64,000 nt of DNA, from contig NZ_CP051261.1 of assembly GCF_014236855.1 (NCBI RefSeq), forward strand, positions 2,232,001 to 2,296,000, in the 5' to 3' direction. The notes beneath the pieces were generated by a model. The model made no database searches. It saw only the letters and a program-made list of their open reading frames with translations, and was not told the DNA's origin. This document shows, piece by piece, positions 24,770 through 35,161 of this stretch. Both the position numbers and the translations under genes were made by a program. This stretch comes from Xanthomonas sp. SI. Lineage in GTDB: Bacteria; Pseudomonadota; Gammaproteobacteria; Xanthomonadales; Xanthomonadaceae. Position 1 is the stretch's first letter. Every line of letters starts with the position of its first letter.

Positions 24770-26767
24770 ATGGACTTTTCCAGATTCTTCATCGACCGGC
24801 CGATCTTCGCGGCCGTGCTGTCGATCGTCATCTTCGCCGCGGGATTGATCGCGATCCCGATGCTGCCCATCGGCGAATACCCCGAAGTGGTACCGCCGTC
24901 GGTGATCGTGCGCACGGTGTATCCGGGCGCCAACCCCAAGGTCATCGCCGAGACCGTCGCCACGCCATTGGAAGAGGCGATCAACGGCGTGGAAGGCATG
25001 ATGTACATCAAGTCGGTGGCCGGCTCCGACGGCGTGCTGCAGATGACCATCACCTTCCGCCCGGGCACCGACGCCGACGACGCTGCGGTCAAGGTGCAGA
25101 ACCGCGTCTCGCAGGCGCAGGCGCGCCTGCCCGAGGACGTGCGCCGGCAGGGCGTGACTACGCAGAAGAAGTCGCCGACGTTCTTGATGGTCGTGCACGT
25201 GACTTCGCCCAAGGGCAAGTACGACACGCTGTATCTGCGCAACTACGCGCGCCTGCACGTCAAGGACGCGCTGGCGCGGATCCAGGGCGTGGGCGATGCG
25301 CAGGTGTTCGGCGGCGGCGACTACGCGATGCGCGCCTGGCTGGATCCGGAACGCATCGCCGCGCGCGGCCTCACCGCCGGCGACGTGGTCGCCGCGATGC
25401 GCGAACAGAACGTGCAGGTCTCGGCCGGCCAGCTCGGCGCCGAGCCGATGCCGGACAGCAAGTTCCTGACCCTGATCAACGCGCAGGGCCGCCTGCGCAG
25501 CGAGAAGGAGTTCGGCGACATCGTGCTCAAGGTCGGCGCCGACGGCGAAACCGTGCGCCTGGGCGACGTCGCGCGCCTGGAACTGGGGGCCGGCGACTAC
25601 ACGCTGCGCTCGCAGCTGGACGGCAAGAACGCGGTCGGCATCGGCATCTTCCAGGCGCCGGGCGCCAATGCGCTGGAGATCCGCGATCAGGTGATCGCGA
25701 CGATGGACGAACTGACCAAGCAGTTCCCGGACGACGTGAAGTACGAGGCGGTGTACGACACCACGATCTTCGTGCGCGACTCGATCACCGCGGTGGTGCA
25801 CACCTTGCTGGAGGCGGTGCTGCTGGTGGTGCTGGTGGTGATCCTGTTCCTGCAGACCTGGCGCGCCTCGATCATTCCGTTGATCGCGGTCCCGGTGTCG
25901 GTGGTGGGTACCTTCGCCGCGCTGTACGTGCTGGGCTTCTCGATCAACACGCTGACCCTGTTCGGGTTGGTGCTGGCGATCGGCATCGTCGTCGACGATG
26001 CGATCGTGGTGGTGGAGAACGTGGAGCGCAACATCGAGGAAGGGCTGACCCCGCTGGCCGCGGCGCACCAGGCGATGCGCGAGGTGTCCGGCCCGATCGT
26101 GGCGATCGCGCTGGTGCTGTGCGCGGTGTTCGTGCCGATGGCGTTCCTGTCCGGCGTGACCGGCCAGTTCTACAAGCAGTTCGCGGTGACCATCGCCATC
26201 TCCACGGTGATTTCGGCGATCAACTCGCTGACCCTGTCGCCGGCGCTGGCCGCGCTGCTGCTGCGCTCCCACGACGCGCCCAAGGACGCGGTGTCGCGGC
26301 TGATGGACCGCCTGTTCGGCGGCTGGCTGTTCCGTCCGTTCAATCGCTTCTTCAACCGCAGCTCCGAACGCTACCAGGGCAGCGTGTCGCGGATCCTCGG
26401 CAGGCGCGGCGTGGTGTTCGTGGTCTATCTCGGCCTGCTGGTGGTCACCGGCGTGATGTTCAAGGCGGTGCCGGCCGGCTTCATCCCGACCCAGGACAAG
26501 ATGTACCTGATCTCCGGCGTGAAGCTGCCCGAGGGCGCCTCGCTCGAACGCACCGACGCGTTGCTGCGCAAGGTCACCAACATCGCCATGCAGACCGATG
26601 GCGTCGAGCATGCGATCTCGTTCCCCGGTTTGAACGCGCTGCAGTTCACCAACACGCCCCGCCTGGCCGGCGATCCAGGGCGGGCGGCATACCTTGGTGG
26701 CGGCGCCCACCGGCTCCGGCAAGACCCTCACCGCGTTCCTCGCCGCGCTCGATGCGCTGCTGCGTGA
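24770..26767 (+). pseudogene. RND efflux permease (SmeW/MexF-like), truncated at about codon 630
   Basis: Residues 1-630 are a normal HAE-1 RND pump: FSRFFIDRPIFAAVLSI first helix, porter domain, and TM4 with the proton-relay pair in GIVVDDAIVVVEN. After [13 protein letters not shown] the similarity stops abruptly; the last 35 codons are an out-of-frame reading of helicase DNA and end at 26767. Full-length pumps have about 1,050 residues, so the second porter half and TM7-12 are missing, and no outer-membrane channel gene follows. The protein cannot form a working pump. The break coincides with the start of homology of the Lhr-type helicase. Confidence 0.85.
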
Positions 26768-29700
26768 AGGCCTGCGCGATGGCGGACTCGCCGATCGCAC
26801 CCAGGTGCTGTACGTGTCGCCGCTGAAAGCGCTTTCAAACGATATCCAGCTCAATCTCGAGGCGCCGCTCGCCGGCATCCGCGCCGAACTGGCCGCGCTC
26901 GGCCTGCCCGACGTGGAAATCCGTACCGCGGTGCGCACCGGCGACACGCCGCAGCGCGAGCGCGCGCAGGCGCGGCGGCGTCCGCCGCATGTGCTGGTGA
27001 CCACGCCCGAGTCGCTGTACGTGCTGCTCGGGTCGGCGTCCGGGCGCGACGCGCTGCGCCACGTGCGCACGGTGATCGTCGACGAGATCCACGCGCTGGC
27101 GGCGAACAAGCGCGGCAGCCACCTGGCGCTGTCGCTGCAGCGGCTGCAGCAGCTGTGCGCGACGCCGCCGCTGCGCATCGGCCTGTCGGCGACGCAGAAG
27201 CCGATCGATGCGGTCGCGCGCTTTCTGGTCGGCAGTGCGGCGGTGCACGCCGGGCAACCCGATTGCGCGATCGTCGACATCGGCTATGCGCGTGCCCGCG
27301 ACCTGGCGCTGGAGCTGCCGCCGACGCCGCTCAGCGTGACGATGTCCAACGACCAGTGGCAGCAGGTGTACGCGCGCCTGGCCGAACTGGTACGCGCGCA
27401 TCGCACCACGCTGGTGTTCGTCAACACCCGGCGCATGGCCGAACGCACCGCGCGGCACCTGGGCGAGCTGCTCGGCAACGACGCGGTGGCGGCGCACCAC
27501 GGCAGCCTGGCGCGCGAGGCGCGGCTGCTCGCCGAGCAGCGGCTCAAGGCCGGCCAACTGCAGGTGCTGGTCGCCACCGCCTCGCTGGAACTGGGCCTGG
27601 ACATCGGCGACGTGGACCTGGTGTGCCAGCTCGGCTCGCCGCGTTCGATCGCCAGTTTCCTGCAGCGCGCCGGGCGTTCCGGGCATGCCGTCGGCGGCAC
27701 GCCGAAGGCGCGGCTGTTCCCGCAGTCGCGCGACGACCTGGTCGAATGCGCGGCGCTGCTCGACTGCGTGCGCCGCGGCGAACTGGATGCGCTGCGCATC
27801 CTCGATGCGCCGCTGGACGTGTTGGCACAGCAACTGGTGGCCGAGGTTGCCTGCCAGGAATGGGACGAGGATGCGCTGTACGCGCTGGTGCGCGGCGCCT
27901 GGCCGTACGCGACGCTGCCGCGCGAGCGCTTCGACACGGTGCTGCGAATGCTGTGCGACGGTTTCAGCACGCGGCTGGGTCCGCGCGCCGGCTATCTGCA
28001 TCGCGACGCGGTGCATCGCCGCGTGCGCGAGCGCCGCGGCGCGCGCATGGCGGCGCTGACCTCCGGCGGCACCATTCCCGAGACCGGCGACTACAGCGTG
28101 TTGCTGGAGCCGCAGGCCGAGACCATCGGCACGGTCAACGAAGACTTCGCGGTGGAGAGCCTCAGCGGCGACGTGTTCCAGCTCGGCAACGCCAGCTATC
28201 GCATCCTGCGCGTGGAGCCGGGCAGGGTGCGGGTCGAAGACGCACGCGGCGCGCCACCGAACATCCCGTTCTGGCTCGGTGAGGCGCCGGGGCGCACTGA
28301 CGAACTGTCGGCCGGCGTGTCGCGGCTGCGCGCGCAGTTGGAGCGGTGCCTGGAGCAGGGCGGTGCGGCGCAGGCGCTGGCCTGGCTGCAGCAGGAACTG
28401 GCGCTGGACGCCGCCGCCGCGCAGCAACTGGTGGACTATCTGGGCCGCGCGCGTACCGCGTTGGGCGCGCTGCCCACGCAGCGCTGCATCGTGCTGGAGC
28501 GTTTCTTCGACGACAGCGGCGGCACCCAGTTGGTGATCCACAGCGTGTACGGCAGCCGCATCAATCGCGCCTGGGGCCTGGCCCTGCGCAAACGCTTCTG
28601 CCGCACCTTCAATTTCGAACTGCAGGCGGCCGCCACCGAGGACGCGATTGTGCTGTCGCTGTCGACCCGGCACAGCTTCGCGCTGGAAGAGGTCGCGCGC
28701 TACCTGCATGCGGCGTCGGCGTTGGAGGTGCTGGTGCAGGCCTTGCTGGACGCGCCGCTGTTCGGCGTGCGCTGGCGTTGGAACGCCACCAACGCGCTGG
28801 CCTTGCCGCGTTTCACCGGCGGGCGCAAGGTCGCCCCGCAGCTGCAGCGGATGAAGTCCGAAGACCTGCTGGCCACGGTGTTCCCGGACCAGGTCGCCTG
28901 CGCCGAGAACCTGGTCGGCGAGCGCGAGATTCCCGAGCACCCGCTGGTCGCGCAGACCCTGCATGACTGCCTGCACGAGGCGATGGACAGCGATGGCTGG
29001 CTGCAGCTGCTGCGCGGCATCGAGGACGGCAGCGTGCGCGTGCTGGCGCGCGATCTGGCGGCACCGTCGCCGCTGGCGGCCGAGGCGCTGGACGCGCGGC
29101 CGTACGCGTTCCTCGACGATGCGCCGCTGGAAGAGCGCCGCACCCAGGCCGTGCACAGCCGCCGCTACCAGGATCCGGGCAGCGCCGACGACCTTGGCCA
29201 ACTCGATCCGGAGGCGATCGCCGCGGTGCGCGAGGAAGCCTGGCCGCAGCCGCGCAGCCGCGACGAGATGCACGAGGCGCTGGTCGCGCTCGGCGTGCTG
29301 ACCGACAGCGAGGCCGCCGCGCACCCGGCGTGGTCGAATTGGCTGGCCGAGCTGGCCGCCGATGCGCGTGCCACCCGCTTGCAGGGCAGCGGCGGTGACG
29401 GCGTCGCGTTGTGGGTCGCGGCCGAGTCGCTGGCGCTGATCGCGCCGCTGTATCCGCAGGCCGCCGCGCAGCCGCGCATCGCCGTGCCACAGGGTTACGC
29501 GATCGACGACTGGCAGCGCGACCAGGCGCTGCGCGAGCTGCTGCGCTCGCGCCTGGCGGCATTGGGTCCGGTGACCGCGGCGGCGCTGGCCGCGCCGCTG
29601 CAGATGCCGCTGCGCGAGGTGCAGGCGGCCCTGCTGGCGTTGCAACAGGACGGCTACATCCTGCCGGGCCGCTTCACTCCCGAGGCCGTGGCCGACGAGT

Positions 29701-30941
29701 GGTGCGAGCGTCATCTGCTGGCGCGCATCCACCGCTACACGCTGGGCCGGCTGCGCCGCGAGATCGAACCGGTGGCGCCGCGCGACTACGCGCGCTTCCT
29801 GTTCCGCTGGCAGCACCTGGACGGCGAAGGCCGCGTCGCCGGCGCGGAAGCGCTGGCCAGCGTGCTGGCGCAACTGGAGGGCTTCGAGGCGCCGGCGGCG
29901 CTGTGGGAGGCCGACCTGTTGCCGGCGCGGGTGCGCGACTATGCCCCGGCCTGGCTGGACGAACTGTGCAGTGCCGGGCGCACGCTGTGGACGCGGCTGC
30001 GCCCGACCGCGGCCAGCGCAGTCGGTGCGGGCGGCACCGGCTCGCTGCGCAGCACGCCGATCCTGCTGCTGCCGCGGCGCAGCGCCGCGCAGTGGTCGCG
30101 CCTGGCGCCGGCGGGGGCCGAGCCGGGCACGCTCGGTTCGCGCGCGCAGAAGGTCGCCGATTACCTGGGGACGCACGGCGCCTCGTTCTTCGACGAGATC
30201 GCCGATGCGACGCGGCTGCTGTCCACCGAACTGGAAGAGGCGCTGGCCGAGCTGGTGGCCGCAGGCCGCATCCACTGCGACAGCTACGCTGGCCTGCGCG
30301 CGTTGCTGGTGCCGGCATCGAAGCGGCCGTCGGCGCTGGCGCGGCGCCGGCGCCGGGTGCCGCTGTACGGCATCCAGGATGCGGGACGCTGGGCGCTGCT
30401 GCGCTTCGCTGCGGATGCCGGCGACGCCGCGGCCCGCGGCGAGTCGCTCGACCATCTGGCGCGGACGCTGCTGCGCCGCTACGGCGTGATCTGCTGGCGC
30501 CTGCTCGAACGCGAGGCAGCGTGGCTGCCGCCGTGGCGCGAGCTGCTGCGCGTCTATCAGCGCCTGGAGGCGCGCGGCGAGATCCGCGGCGGGCGCTTCA
30601 TCAGCGGGTTGTCCGGCGAGCAGTTCGCGCTGCCCGAGGCGATCGGCCTGCTGCGCCAGGTGCGGCGCCAGCCGCACGACGGCGCCTGGTTGTGCGTGGC
30701 CGCGGCCGATCCGGCCAACCTGCTCGGCAGCGTGCTGCCGGGCAGCCGGGTGCCGCGCGTGCCCGGTGCACGCGTGCTGTATCGCGATGGCGTGCCGGTG
30801 GCGACATGGGTGGCGGAGCGGTTCGAGCCGTTGCAGGACCTGAGCGCGGCCGACAGCGCGGTGGCGCGGCAACGGCTGACCGAGACGGCGGGATCGGGTA
30901 CGCGCGATGCGATCGCCGCGATGCTTGCCGGCTTGCGCTGA
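26694..30941 (+). CDS. lhr: Lhr-type DEAD/DEAH-box helicase, N-terminus missing
   Basis: Encodes 1,415 residues from a TTG that falls inside the motif; no ATG exists upstream in frame. Helicase sequence is recognisable from AWPAIQGG at about 26661, directly before Walker A APTGSGKT. Other motifs: [16 protein letters not shown] (II), LSATQK (III), [12 protein letters not shown] (IV), QRAGRSGH (VI), then the winged-helix and large Lhr C-terminal region. Lhr proteins are 3'-5' superfamily 2 repair helicases. The N-terminal few dozen residues, including the Q-motif area, are replaced by the RND fragment, in a different frame, with no ribosome binding site. Expression is doubtful. Confidence 0.85.
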   Translation: MVAAPTGSGKTLTAFLAALDALLREGLRDGGLADRTQVLYVSPLKALSNDIQLNLEAPLAGIRAELAALGLPDVEIRTAVRTGDTPQRERAQARRRPPHVLVTTPESLYVLLGSASGRDALRHVRTVIVDEIHALAANKRGSHLALSLQRLQQLCATPPLRIGLSATQKPIDAVARFLVGSAAVHAGQPDCAIVDIGYARARDLALELPPTPLSVTMSNDQWQQVYARLAELVRAHRTTLVFVNTRRMAERTARHLGELLGNDAVAAHHGSLAREARLLAEQRLKAGQLQVLVATASLELGLDIGDVDLVCQLGSPRSIASFLQRAGRSGHAVGGTPKARLFPQSRDDLVECAALLDCVRRGELDALRILDAPLDVLAQQLVAEVACQEWDEDALYALVRGAWPYATLPRERFDTVLRMLCDGFSTRLGPRAGYLHRDAVHRRVRERRGARMAALTSGGTIPETGDYSVLLEPQAETIGTVNEDFAVESLSGDVFQLGNASYRILRVEPGRVRVEDARGAPPNIPFWLGEAPGRTDELSAGVSRLRAQLERCLEQGGAAQALAWLQQELALDAAAAQQLVDYLGRARTALGALPTQRCIVLERFFDDSGGTQLVIHSVYGSRINRAWGLALRKRFCRTFNFELQAAATEDAIVLSLSTRHSFALEEVARYLHAASALEVLVQALLDAPLFGVRWRWNATNALALPRFTGGRKVAPQLQRMKSEDLLATVFPDQVACAENLVGEREIPEHPLVAQTLHDCLHEAMDSDGWLQLLRGIEDGSVRVLARDLAAPSPLAAEALDARPYAFLDDAPLEERRTQAVHSRRYQDPGSADDLGQLDPEAIAAVREEAWPQPRSRDEMHEALVALGVLTDSEAAAHPAWSNWLAELAADARATRLQGSGGDGVALWVAAESLALIAPLYPQAAAQPRIAVPQGYAIDDWQRDQALRELLRSRLAALGPVTAAALAAPLQMPLREVQAALLALQQDGYILPGRFTPEAVADEWCERHLLARIHRYTLGRLRREIEPVAPRDYARFLFRWQHLDGEGRVAGAEALASVLAQLEGFEAPAALWEADLLPARVRDYAPAWLDELCSAGRTLWTRLRPTAASAVGAGGTGSLRSTPILLLPRRSAAQWSRLAPAGAEPGTLGSRAQKVADYLGTHGASFFDEIADATRLLSTELEEALAELVAAGRIHCDSYAGLRALLVPASKRPSALARRRRRVPLYGIQDAGRWALLRFAADAGDAAARGESLDHLARTLLRRYGVICWRLLEREAAWLPPWRELLRVYQRLEARGEIRGGRFISGLSGEQFALPEAIGLLRQVRRQPHDGAWLCVAAADPANLLGSVLPGSRVPRVPGARVLYRDGVPVATWVAERFEPLQDLSAADSAVARQRLTETAGSGTRDAIAAMLAGLR

Positions 30942-31424
30942 CGCGCGACGCTCGCCAATACCCCTGTTCAGTAACGTATTTCATTCAGGGACTGCACGGC
31001 GACGTTGCCTGCGGGTGAAATTTTCACGTCTTGTCTACAAATATCCTAGGTTTGCATCCCAGTTCGAATCTGCCTGCAAACGGGCGGAATCCGCCATGCA
31101 GGACAAGTGCTGCATGCACCTCCGAGCCTGGCCGAGCCTCGCCCTGCAACGCTAGAACAACGTTCCTAAAGGCTTTGCCCGTATTCACAAAAGCGTTACA
31201 AACGCGCGCTTGTGTGCCGAATTCCGCAGCTGTTGCGTCGATTAAAGGCGACTTTCCGGGTTGCCGATAGCCTTCAGGCAACGGGCGAATGCAGCGCCGC
31301 GTCGGGTCTCTCGATCGCATCGCATACGCCGTCGCCATCGTTCCCGATCCACGAGGTGCAGCGGGAAGGACATCCAGACGCGCCGTCGTGGCGCGGTCGT
31401 CAGCAAACAATCGGGGAAGACATC
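30942..31424. other. Long non-coding region before the chemoreceptor
   Basis: These 483 bp carry no credible gene: short frames on both strands lack ribosome binding sites. The base composition is lower in GC than the surroundings. It contains the FliA-like promoter described separately and, near 31020-31060, an AT-rich stretch (ATTTTCACGTC..ACAAATATCC) that could hold another promoter. The rest shows no repeat or tRNA. Confidence 0.6.
31243..31270 (+). promoter_or_regulatory. FliA (sigma-28) type promoter of the chemoreceptor gene
   Basis: TAAAGG at 31243 and GCCGATAG at 31263-31270 match the flagellar consensus TAAA...GCCGATAA, with one base extra in the spacer (16 rather than 15 bp after TAAA). 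Transcription from here would give a leader of about 145 nt. Chemoreceptor and cheW genes are classic late flagellar (class III) targets. Confidence 0.55.
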
Positions 31425-33086
31425 ATGTTGGGCAATATGAAAATCGGCGTCAGGCTTACCAGCGCGTTCCTGATCGTGGCCGCCATTGGCGCGTGCATCG
31501 GCGCGATCGGCATCCGCGACTCCGGGCGCATCAACGACTACGCCACGGCGCTGTACGAACGCGAGCTGCTCGGCCTCTCCAACATCAAGGAAGCCAATAT
31601 CAACCTGATCTATGCCGGCCGCGCGCGCGCGAACCTGCAACTAGCCACCACGCAGGAAGAGCGCGCCAAGCACCTCGCCAGCATCGACAAGTACACCGCG
31701 GCGATGGTCGATTACATGGCCAAGGCGCGCAGCACGATGGATAGCCCTGAGGCCAAGGTCAAGCTGGCGCGCTTCGATGAAGCATGGAAGGTGTACCTGG
31801 CTCGTCGCAGCGCGTTCCTGGAGAAAGCGGCGCAGCAACCCCTGCAGGACGCCAATCCGGAAATGACTGCGCTGTCCGCCGCCTCGCGCAGCGCGTCCGA
31901 TGAAATTGACACGCTGATGACCGAACTGGCCAAGATGAAGGAAGCCAACGCGGCGGCCGCGAGTACCGAGACCAATACGATCTATGCCAAGGGCACGAGG
32001 ATGCTGACGGCCATCATTGTGGTCGGCGTATTGCTCGGTGTGTGCCTGGGCTTCTTCATCAGCCGCAGCGTGACCAGGCCGATCGGCAAGGCGGTGGATG
32101 TCGCCAATGCATTGGCCGACGGCGACCTGAGCGTCGTGATCGAAACCACCTCCAAGGATGAAGCGGGGCAACTGCTGCTGGCGATGCGGCGCATGGTCGA
32201 GAAACTGCAGCAGGTGGTCGGCGAGGTCAACGCCAGCGCGCAGACCCTGGCCGGCGCGTCGGAGGAAGTCAGCGCGACCGCGCAGTCGCTGAGCCAGGCC
32301 TCGACCGAGCAGGCCGCGGGCGTGGAGGAAACCAGCGCCTCGCTGGAGCAGATGACGGCCTCGATCGGGCAGAACACCGAGAACGCGCGCATCACCGACG
32401 GCATGGCCGCGCAGGCCGCCAAGGAAACCGTGGAAGGCGGCGAAGCGGTGGTCGCCACCGTGGCGGCGATGAAGCAGATCGCGCAGAAGATCGGCATCAT
32501 CGACGACATCGCCTACCAGACCAACCTGCTCGCGCTGAACGCAGCGATCGAAGCGGCGCGCGCCGGCGAGCACGGCAAGGGCTTCGCGGTGGTCGCCGCG
32601 GAAGTGCGCAAACTGGCCGAACGCAGCCAGGTGGCCGCGCAGGAGATCGGCGAGGTCGCCGGCTCCAGCGTGGAGCTGGCGGAGAAGGCCGGACGCCTGC
32701 TGGAGACCATCGTGCCCAGCATCAAGAAGACCTCGGACCTGGTGCAGGAGATCGCCGCGGCGTCGCAGGAGCAGTCCTCCGGCGTGGCGCAGATCAATTC
32801 GGCGGTGGTGCAGCTGAGCCAGACCACGCAGCAGAACGCCACCGCGTCCGAGGAACTGGCCGCGACCGCCGAGGAAATGAGTTCGCAGGCCGAATACCTG
32901 CAGCAGTCGATGGCGTTCTTCCGCCTGGGCCATGGCGAAGCGCCGCGCCCGCCGCGCGCCGTGGACAAGCCCAATGCCAAGGCAGTCAGCAGCAGCCGCG
33001 TCGAATCCAAGCGTGCGCGCCCGCGCGTGGCACAGCCGGCGTACGCGATGGCGAATCCGGACGAATCCCAGTTCGCCAGCTTCTGA
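31425..33086 (+). CDS. Methyl-accepting chemotaxis protein
   Basis: Encodes 553 residues from the ATG at 31425, after GGGGAAGA. Layout: TM1 (about 9-30), a periplasmic four-helix-bundle domain of roughly 150 residues (4HB_MCP type, helical and Ala/Lys/Glu-rich), TM2 near 190-212 ([19 protein letters not shown]), HAMP, then the signalling domain with hairpin tip [35 protein letters not shown]. There is no C-terminal CheR-tethering pentapeptide (ends ESQFASF). The ligand is unknown. cheW follows 10 bp later. Confidence 0.93.
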   Translation: MLGNMKIGVRLTSAFLIVAAIGACIGAIGIRDSGRINDYATALYERELLGLSNIKEANINLIYAGRARANLQLATTQEERAKHLASIDKYTAAMVDYMAKARSTMDSPEAKVKLARFDEAWKVYLARRSAFLEKAAQQPLQDANPEMTALSAASRSASDEIDTLMTELAKMKEANAAAASTETNTIYAKGTRMLTAIIVVGVLLGVCLGFFISRSVTRPIGKAVDVANALADGDLSVVIETTSKDEAGQLLLAMRRMVEKLQQVVGEVNASAQTLAGASEEVSATAQSLSQASTEQAAGVEETSASLEQMTASIGQNTENARITDGMAAQAAKETVEGGEAVVATVAAMKQIAQKIGIIDDIAYQTNLLALNAAIEAARAGEHGKGFAVVAAEVRKLAERSQVAAQEIGEVAGSSVELAEKAGRLLETIVPSIKKTSDLVQEIAAASQEQSSGVAQINSAVVQLSQTTQQNATASEELAATAEEMSSQAEYLQQSMAFFRLGHGEAPRPPRAVDKPNAKAVSSSRVESKRARPRVAQPAYAMANPDESQFASF

Positions 33087-33096
33087 GGAGCAGACC

Positions 33097-33615
33097 ATGG
33101 CTACGCATCTGGACAACGCAGCGGCCGTACCGCTGCAGACGCAGGAGGCGCCGTCGCAGTTCCTGACCTTCCAACTGGAACAGGAGCTGTTCGGGCTGAA
33201 CATCGACGGCATCCACGAGATCATCGAATACCGTGCGCCGACGCCGGTCCCGACCATGCCGGCCTGCGTGCGCGGCGTGATCAACCTGCGCGGCGCGGTG
33301 GTGCCGGTGGTGGACCTGCAACTGCGGCTGGGTCGCGCGCCCAGCCGCATCAGCCGGCGCAGCTGCATCGTCATCGTCAGCGCCGCGGAGGGCGGCACGA
33401 TCCAGGCGTTCGGCCTGCTGGTCGATGCGGTCAGCGCCGTGCTGGATATCCCGGCGCAACAGATCGAGGCGGCGCCCTCGTTCGGCAGCGGCATCCGCGA
33501 CGAGTTGCTGCAGGGCATGGGCAAGCTGGAAGACCGGCTGGTGATCCTGCTGGATCGCGCGCGCCTGCTGCGCGTGGACGAGATCGCCGACGTGGCGTTG
33601 CCGGCCGCGGCCTGA
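33097..33615 (+). CDS. cheW: Chemotaxis coupling protein CheW
   Basis: Encodes 172 residues with the SH3-like CheW domain: FLTFQLEQELFGLNIDGIHEII, TPVPTMPACVRGVINLRGAVVPVVDL, GLLVDAVSAVLDIP. It links receptors to the CheA kinase. The AGGAG ribosome binding site lies inside the gap after the receptor stop, so the two are one transcript. The N-terminal 15 residues are an extra linker. Confidence 0.93.
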   Translation: MATHLDNAAAVPLQTQEAPSQFLTFQLEQELFGLNIDGIHEIIEYRAPTPVPTMPACVRGVINLRGAVVPVVDLQLRLGRAPSRISRRSCIVIVSAAEGGTIQAFGLLVDAVSAVLDIPAQQIEAAPSFGSGIRDELLQGMGKLEDRLVILLDRARLLRVDEIADVALPAAA

Positions 33616-33846
33616 GGCGGCGCAGCCGCGCCACTGCATCGGCGCGGCGGTTGGACGATCCTTGGCGGCGTGAACTCGGCGCCTGCGCAACGCGGGCGCT
33701 GCGGCCGCGGGCACCGCAGGCGGTGGTGTGCCGACCAGAAGCGGCATCGTCCGAAGCGACAGGCGCTCGCCGTGATATGCGCATAACGGCCGCCTCGCTA
33801 GTGTCTGCGCAACAGGGCATCCGCCCGCCATCGCGAGATCCGGACC

Positions 33847-34014
33847 ATGGCAGACAACGACAAGCAGCCCGACCAGCAGCAGGGCATCCAGGACGGTCGG
33901 CAGGACCGCGCGCAGGACGATGTGGCCAAGCAGCGCCCCGGCCTGGAGGACGAGAAGTTGCGCGAAGCGCACGAGCGCGGGCCCAAGTCCGGCGATGGCC
34001 AGAAGACCGGCTGA
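33847..34014 (+). CDS. Small hydrophilic protein of unknown function
   Basis: Encodes 55 residues, MADNDKQPDQQQG at the start, with about half the residues Gln, Asp, Lys, Arg or Glu and no hydrophobic core. It is likely intrinsically disordered. GAGA precedes the ATG by about 7 nt. Frame use is GC3-rich like real genes here. I do not recognise a family. Confidence 0.5.
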   Translation: MADNDKQPDQQQGIQDGRQDRAQDDVAKQRPGLEDEKLREAHERGPKSGDGQKTG

Positions 34015-34099
34015 GCCGCGTTTCGCGCGCCGCCATCGCCGCGGCCTGCGTGGTGGCCAACGGCATGCCGCCAGCGCGCAGACACAAACGCGCGGACAC

Positions 34100-34131
34100 A
34101 AAAAAGCCCCGGAGGCGACTCCGAGGCTTTT
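34100..34131 (-). terminator. Terminator of tRNA-Ala
   Basis: On the minus strand AAAAGCC..GGAG / CTCC..GGCTTTTTT forms a stem with one internal 2-nt mismatch, a TCGC loop and a T tract, 12 bp after the tRNA 3' end. Confidence 0.7.
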
Positions 34132-34143
34132 CGTCTGAACAAG

Positions 34144-34219
<76 letters not shown>

Positions 34220-34232
34220 ACATCAGACGCAT

Positions 34233-34262
34233 AGTCTAACTGGCCCGGGGCATGCGTGCCAA
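34233..34262 (-). promoter_or_regulatory. Promoter of tRNA-Ala
   Basis: On the minus strand TTGGCA (-35) and TAGACT (-10) are separated by 18 bp; the -10 box ends 13 bp from the mature 5' end of the tRNA, a normal spacing. Confidence 0.5.
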
Positions 34263-34382
34263 GAGGGGCGATGCGGGGCGAGGGCGGCGCGGCGCGCGCG
34301 GGGCCTTCGCACACCTGCCGGTCCGCCGCCGTTGAAGGCGGGAATGCGACGCCGTCTCCGGGCAACCGCCAGGCAGAGTCGA

Positions 34383-34388
34383 TATAAT
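34383..34388 (+). promoter_or_regulatory. -10 element of the H-NS-like gene
   Basis: A perfect TATAAT lies 90 bp ahead of the start codon. The -35 position (GGGCAA, 17 bp upstream) is a poor match, so the promoter may depend on an activator. Confidence 0.45.
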
Positions 34389-34477
34389 CGTGGGCCGAAA
34401 TCCTCGCCAGACGATTTCGTCGTTCCGGATGAAATATTCCGTCCGTTCCAAATCTTTTATCCATGGGTCTTTGAAAA

Positions 34478-34882
34478 ATGACGGAAGTTCGCAACTTGCA
34501 ACAACTCGCCGAAGCCAAGGCCAAGCTGCACGAAGAGATTCGCAAGCTGGAAGAGCAGGAGAAGCAGGCGCGCGAAGGCGAGACCAGCGCTGCGCACGCC
34601 AACATCCTGTCGCTGCTCGAGCAGTTCGCCGAGTTCTTCAGCGCCAAGCAGCGCAACGAGATCGCCGCCTACGTGACCAGCGCCGCGCCGAAGGCTGCCA
34701 GCACCAAGTCCGCCGGCGGCCGCAGCGAGGTCAAGCCGAAGTACCAGCTGCCGCACACCGGCGAGACCTGGTCCGGCCGCGGCCGCACGCCGAAGGCGTT
34801 CGCCGCATGGGAAGGCACCGCCGCCTACAACGAATGGAAGGCGCGCCATCCGGATCTGAAGTTCCCGCTGGTCAAATACTGA
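34478..34882 (+). CDS. H-NS family nucleoid-associated protein
   Basis: Encodes 134 residues. The N-terminal half is a coiled coil (LAEAKAKLHEEIRKLEEQEKQA) for oligomerisation; a Lys/Ala/Gly linker follows; the C-terminal DNA-binding domain has TWSGRGRTPKAFAAWEG, where the RGR hook inserts into the minor groove of AT-rich DNA. H-NS-like proteins silence horizontally acquired genes; in Xanthomonas related proteins (XrvA/XrvB group) also control virulence genes. The gene is monocistronic, with its own promoter and terminator. Confidence 0.9.
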   Translation: MTEVRNLQQLAEAKAKLHEEIRKLEEQEKQAREGETSAAHANILSLLEQFAEFFSAKQRNEIAAYVTSAAPKAASTKSAGGRSEVKPKYQLPHTGETWSGRGRTPKAFAAWEGTAAYNEWKARHPDLKFPLVKY

Positions 34883-34889
34883 TCGGTCG

Positions 34890-34917
34890 AAAAAGGCCAG
34901 GGTTCCTGGCCTTTTTT
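34890..34917 (+). terminator. Rho-independent terminator of the H-NS-like gene
   Basis: A seven-pair stem GGCCAGG/CCTGGCC with a GTT loop is flanked by A5 and T6. It lies 12 bp after the stop codon. Confidence 0.88.
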
Positions 34918-35076
34918 ATGCGCGATGGTTTTATGCGCGGCATTGGCGTTGCCCGCGCTTTGTCGCGGATAAAGCCGTGGCGGAGAAAGCGGAGCGTTGA
35001 AGGGAATGCGCCTGGAATAACCGAAGGCCGGACAGCGACATCGTCGCCACTGTGACCGTGACGCCGCTGTGGACCC

Positions 35077-35146
35077 CTGTAGGAGCGGCTTCAGCCGCGA
35101 CAGACGTTATCGGTAACGCCCGTCGCGGCTGAAGCCGCTCCTACAG
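35077..35146. repeat. REP-like palindrome, copy 1
   Basis: Inverted arms CTGTAGGAGCGGCTTCAGCC and its reverse complement enclose a 20-nt variable loop. It lies between the convergent H-NS-like and rnd genes. Same family as the elements at 41831, 58951 and 61403. Apart from this element, the interval 34918-35161 contains nothing recognisable. Confidence 0.9.
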
Positions 35147-35161
35147 ATACCTCCGAATCGC

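Noticed and set aside
26640..26767. RND-helicase boundary considered as a simple frameshift in one gene
   Set aside because: Sequence on the two sides belongs to unrelated families, and no frame on the right restores RND similarity.
26835..30872. A 1,345-codon minus-strand frame opposite the Lhr-type helicase
   Set aside because: Composition is Gln/Arg/Ala-rich without motifs, while the plus strand shows all helicase motifs.
31031..31270. 79-codon frame ahead of the chemoreceptor gene
   Set aside because: No ribosome binding site, opposite strand equally open, and the region carries promoter-like elements.
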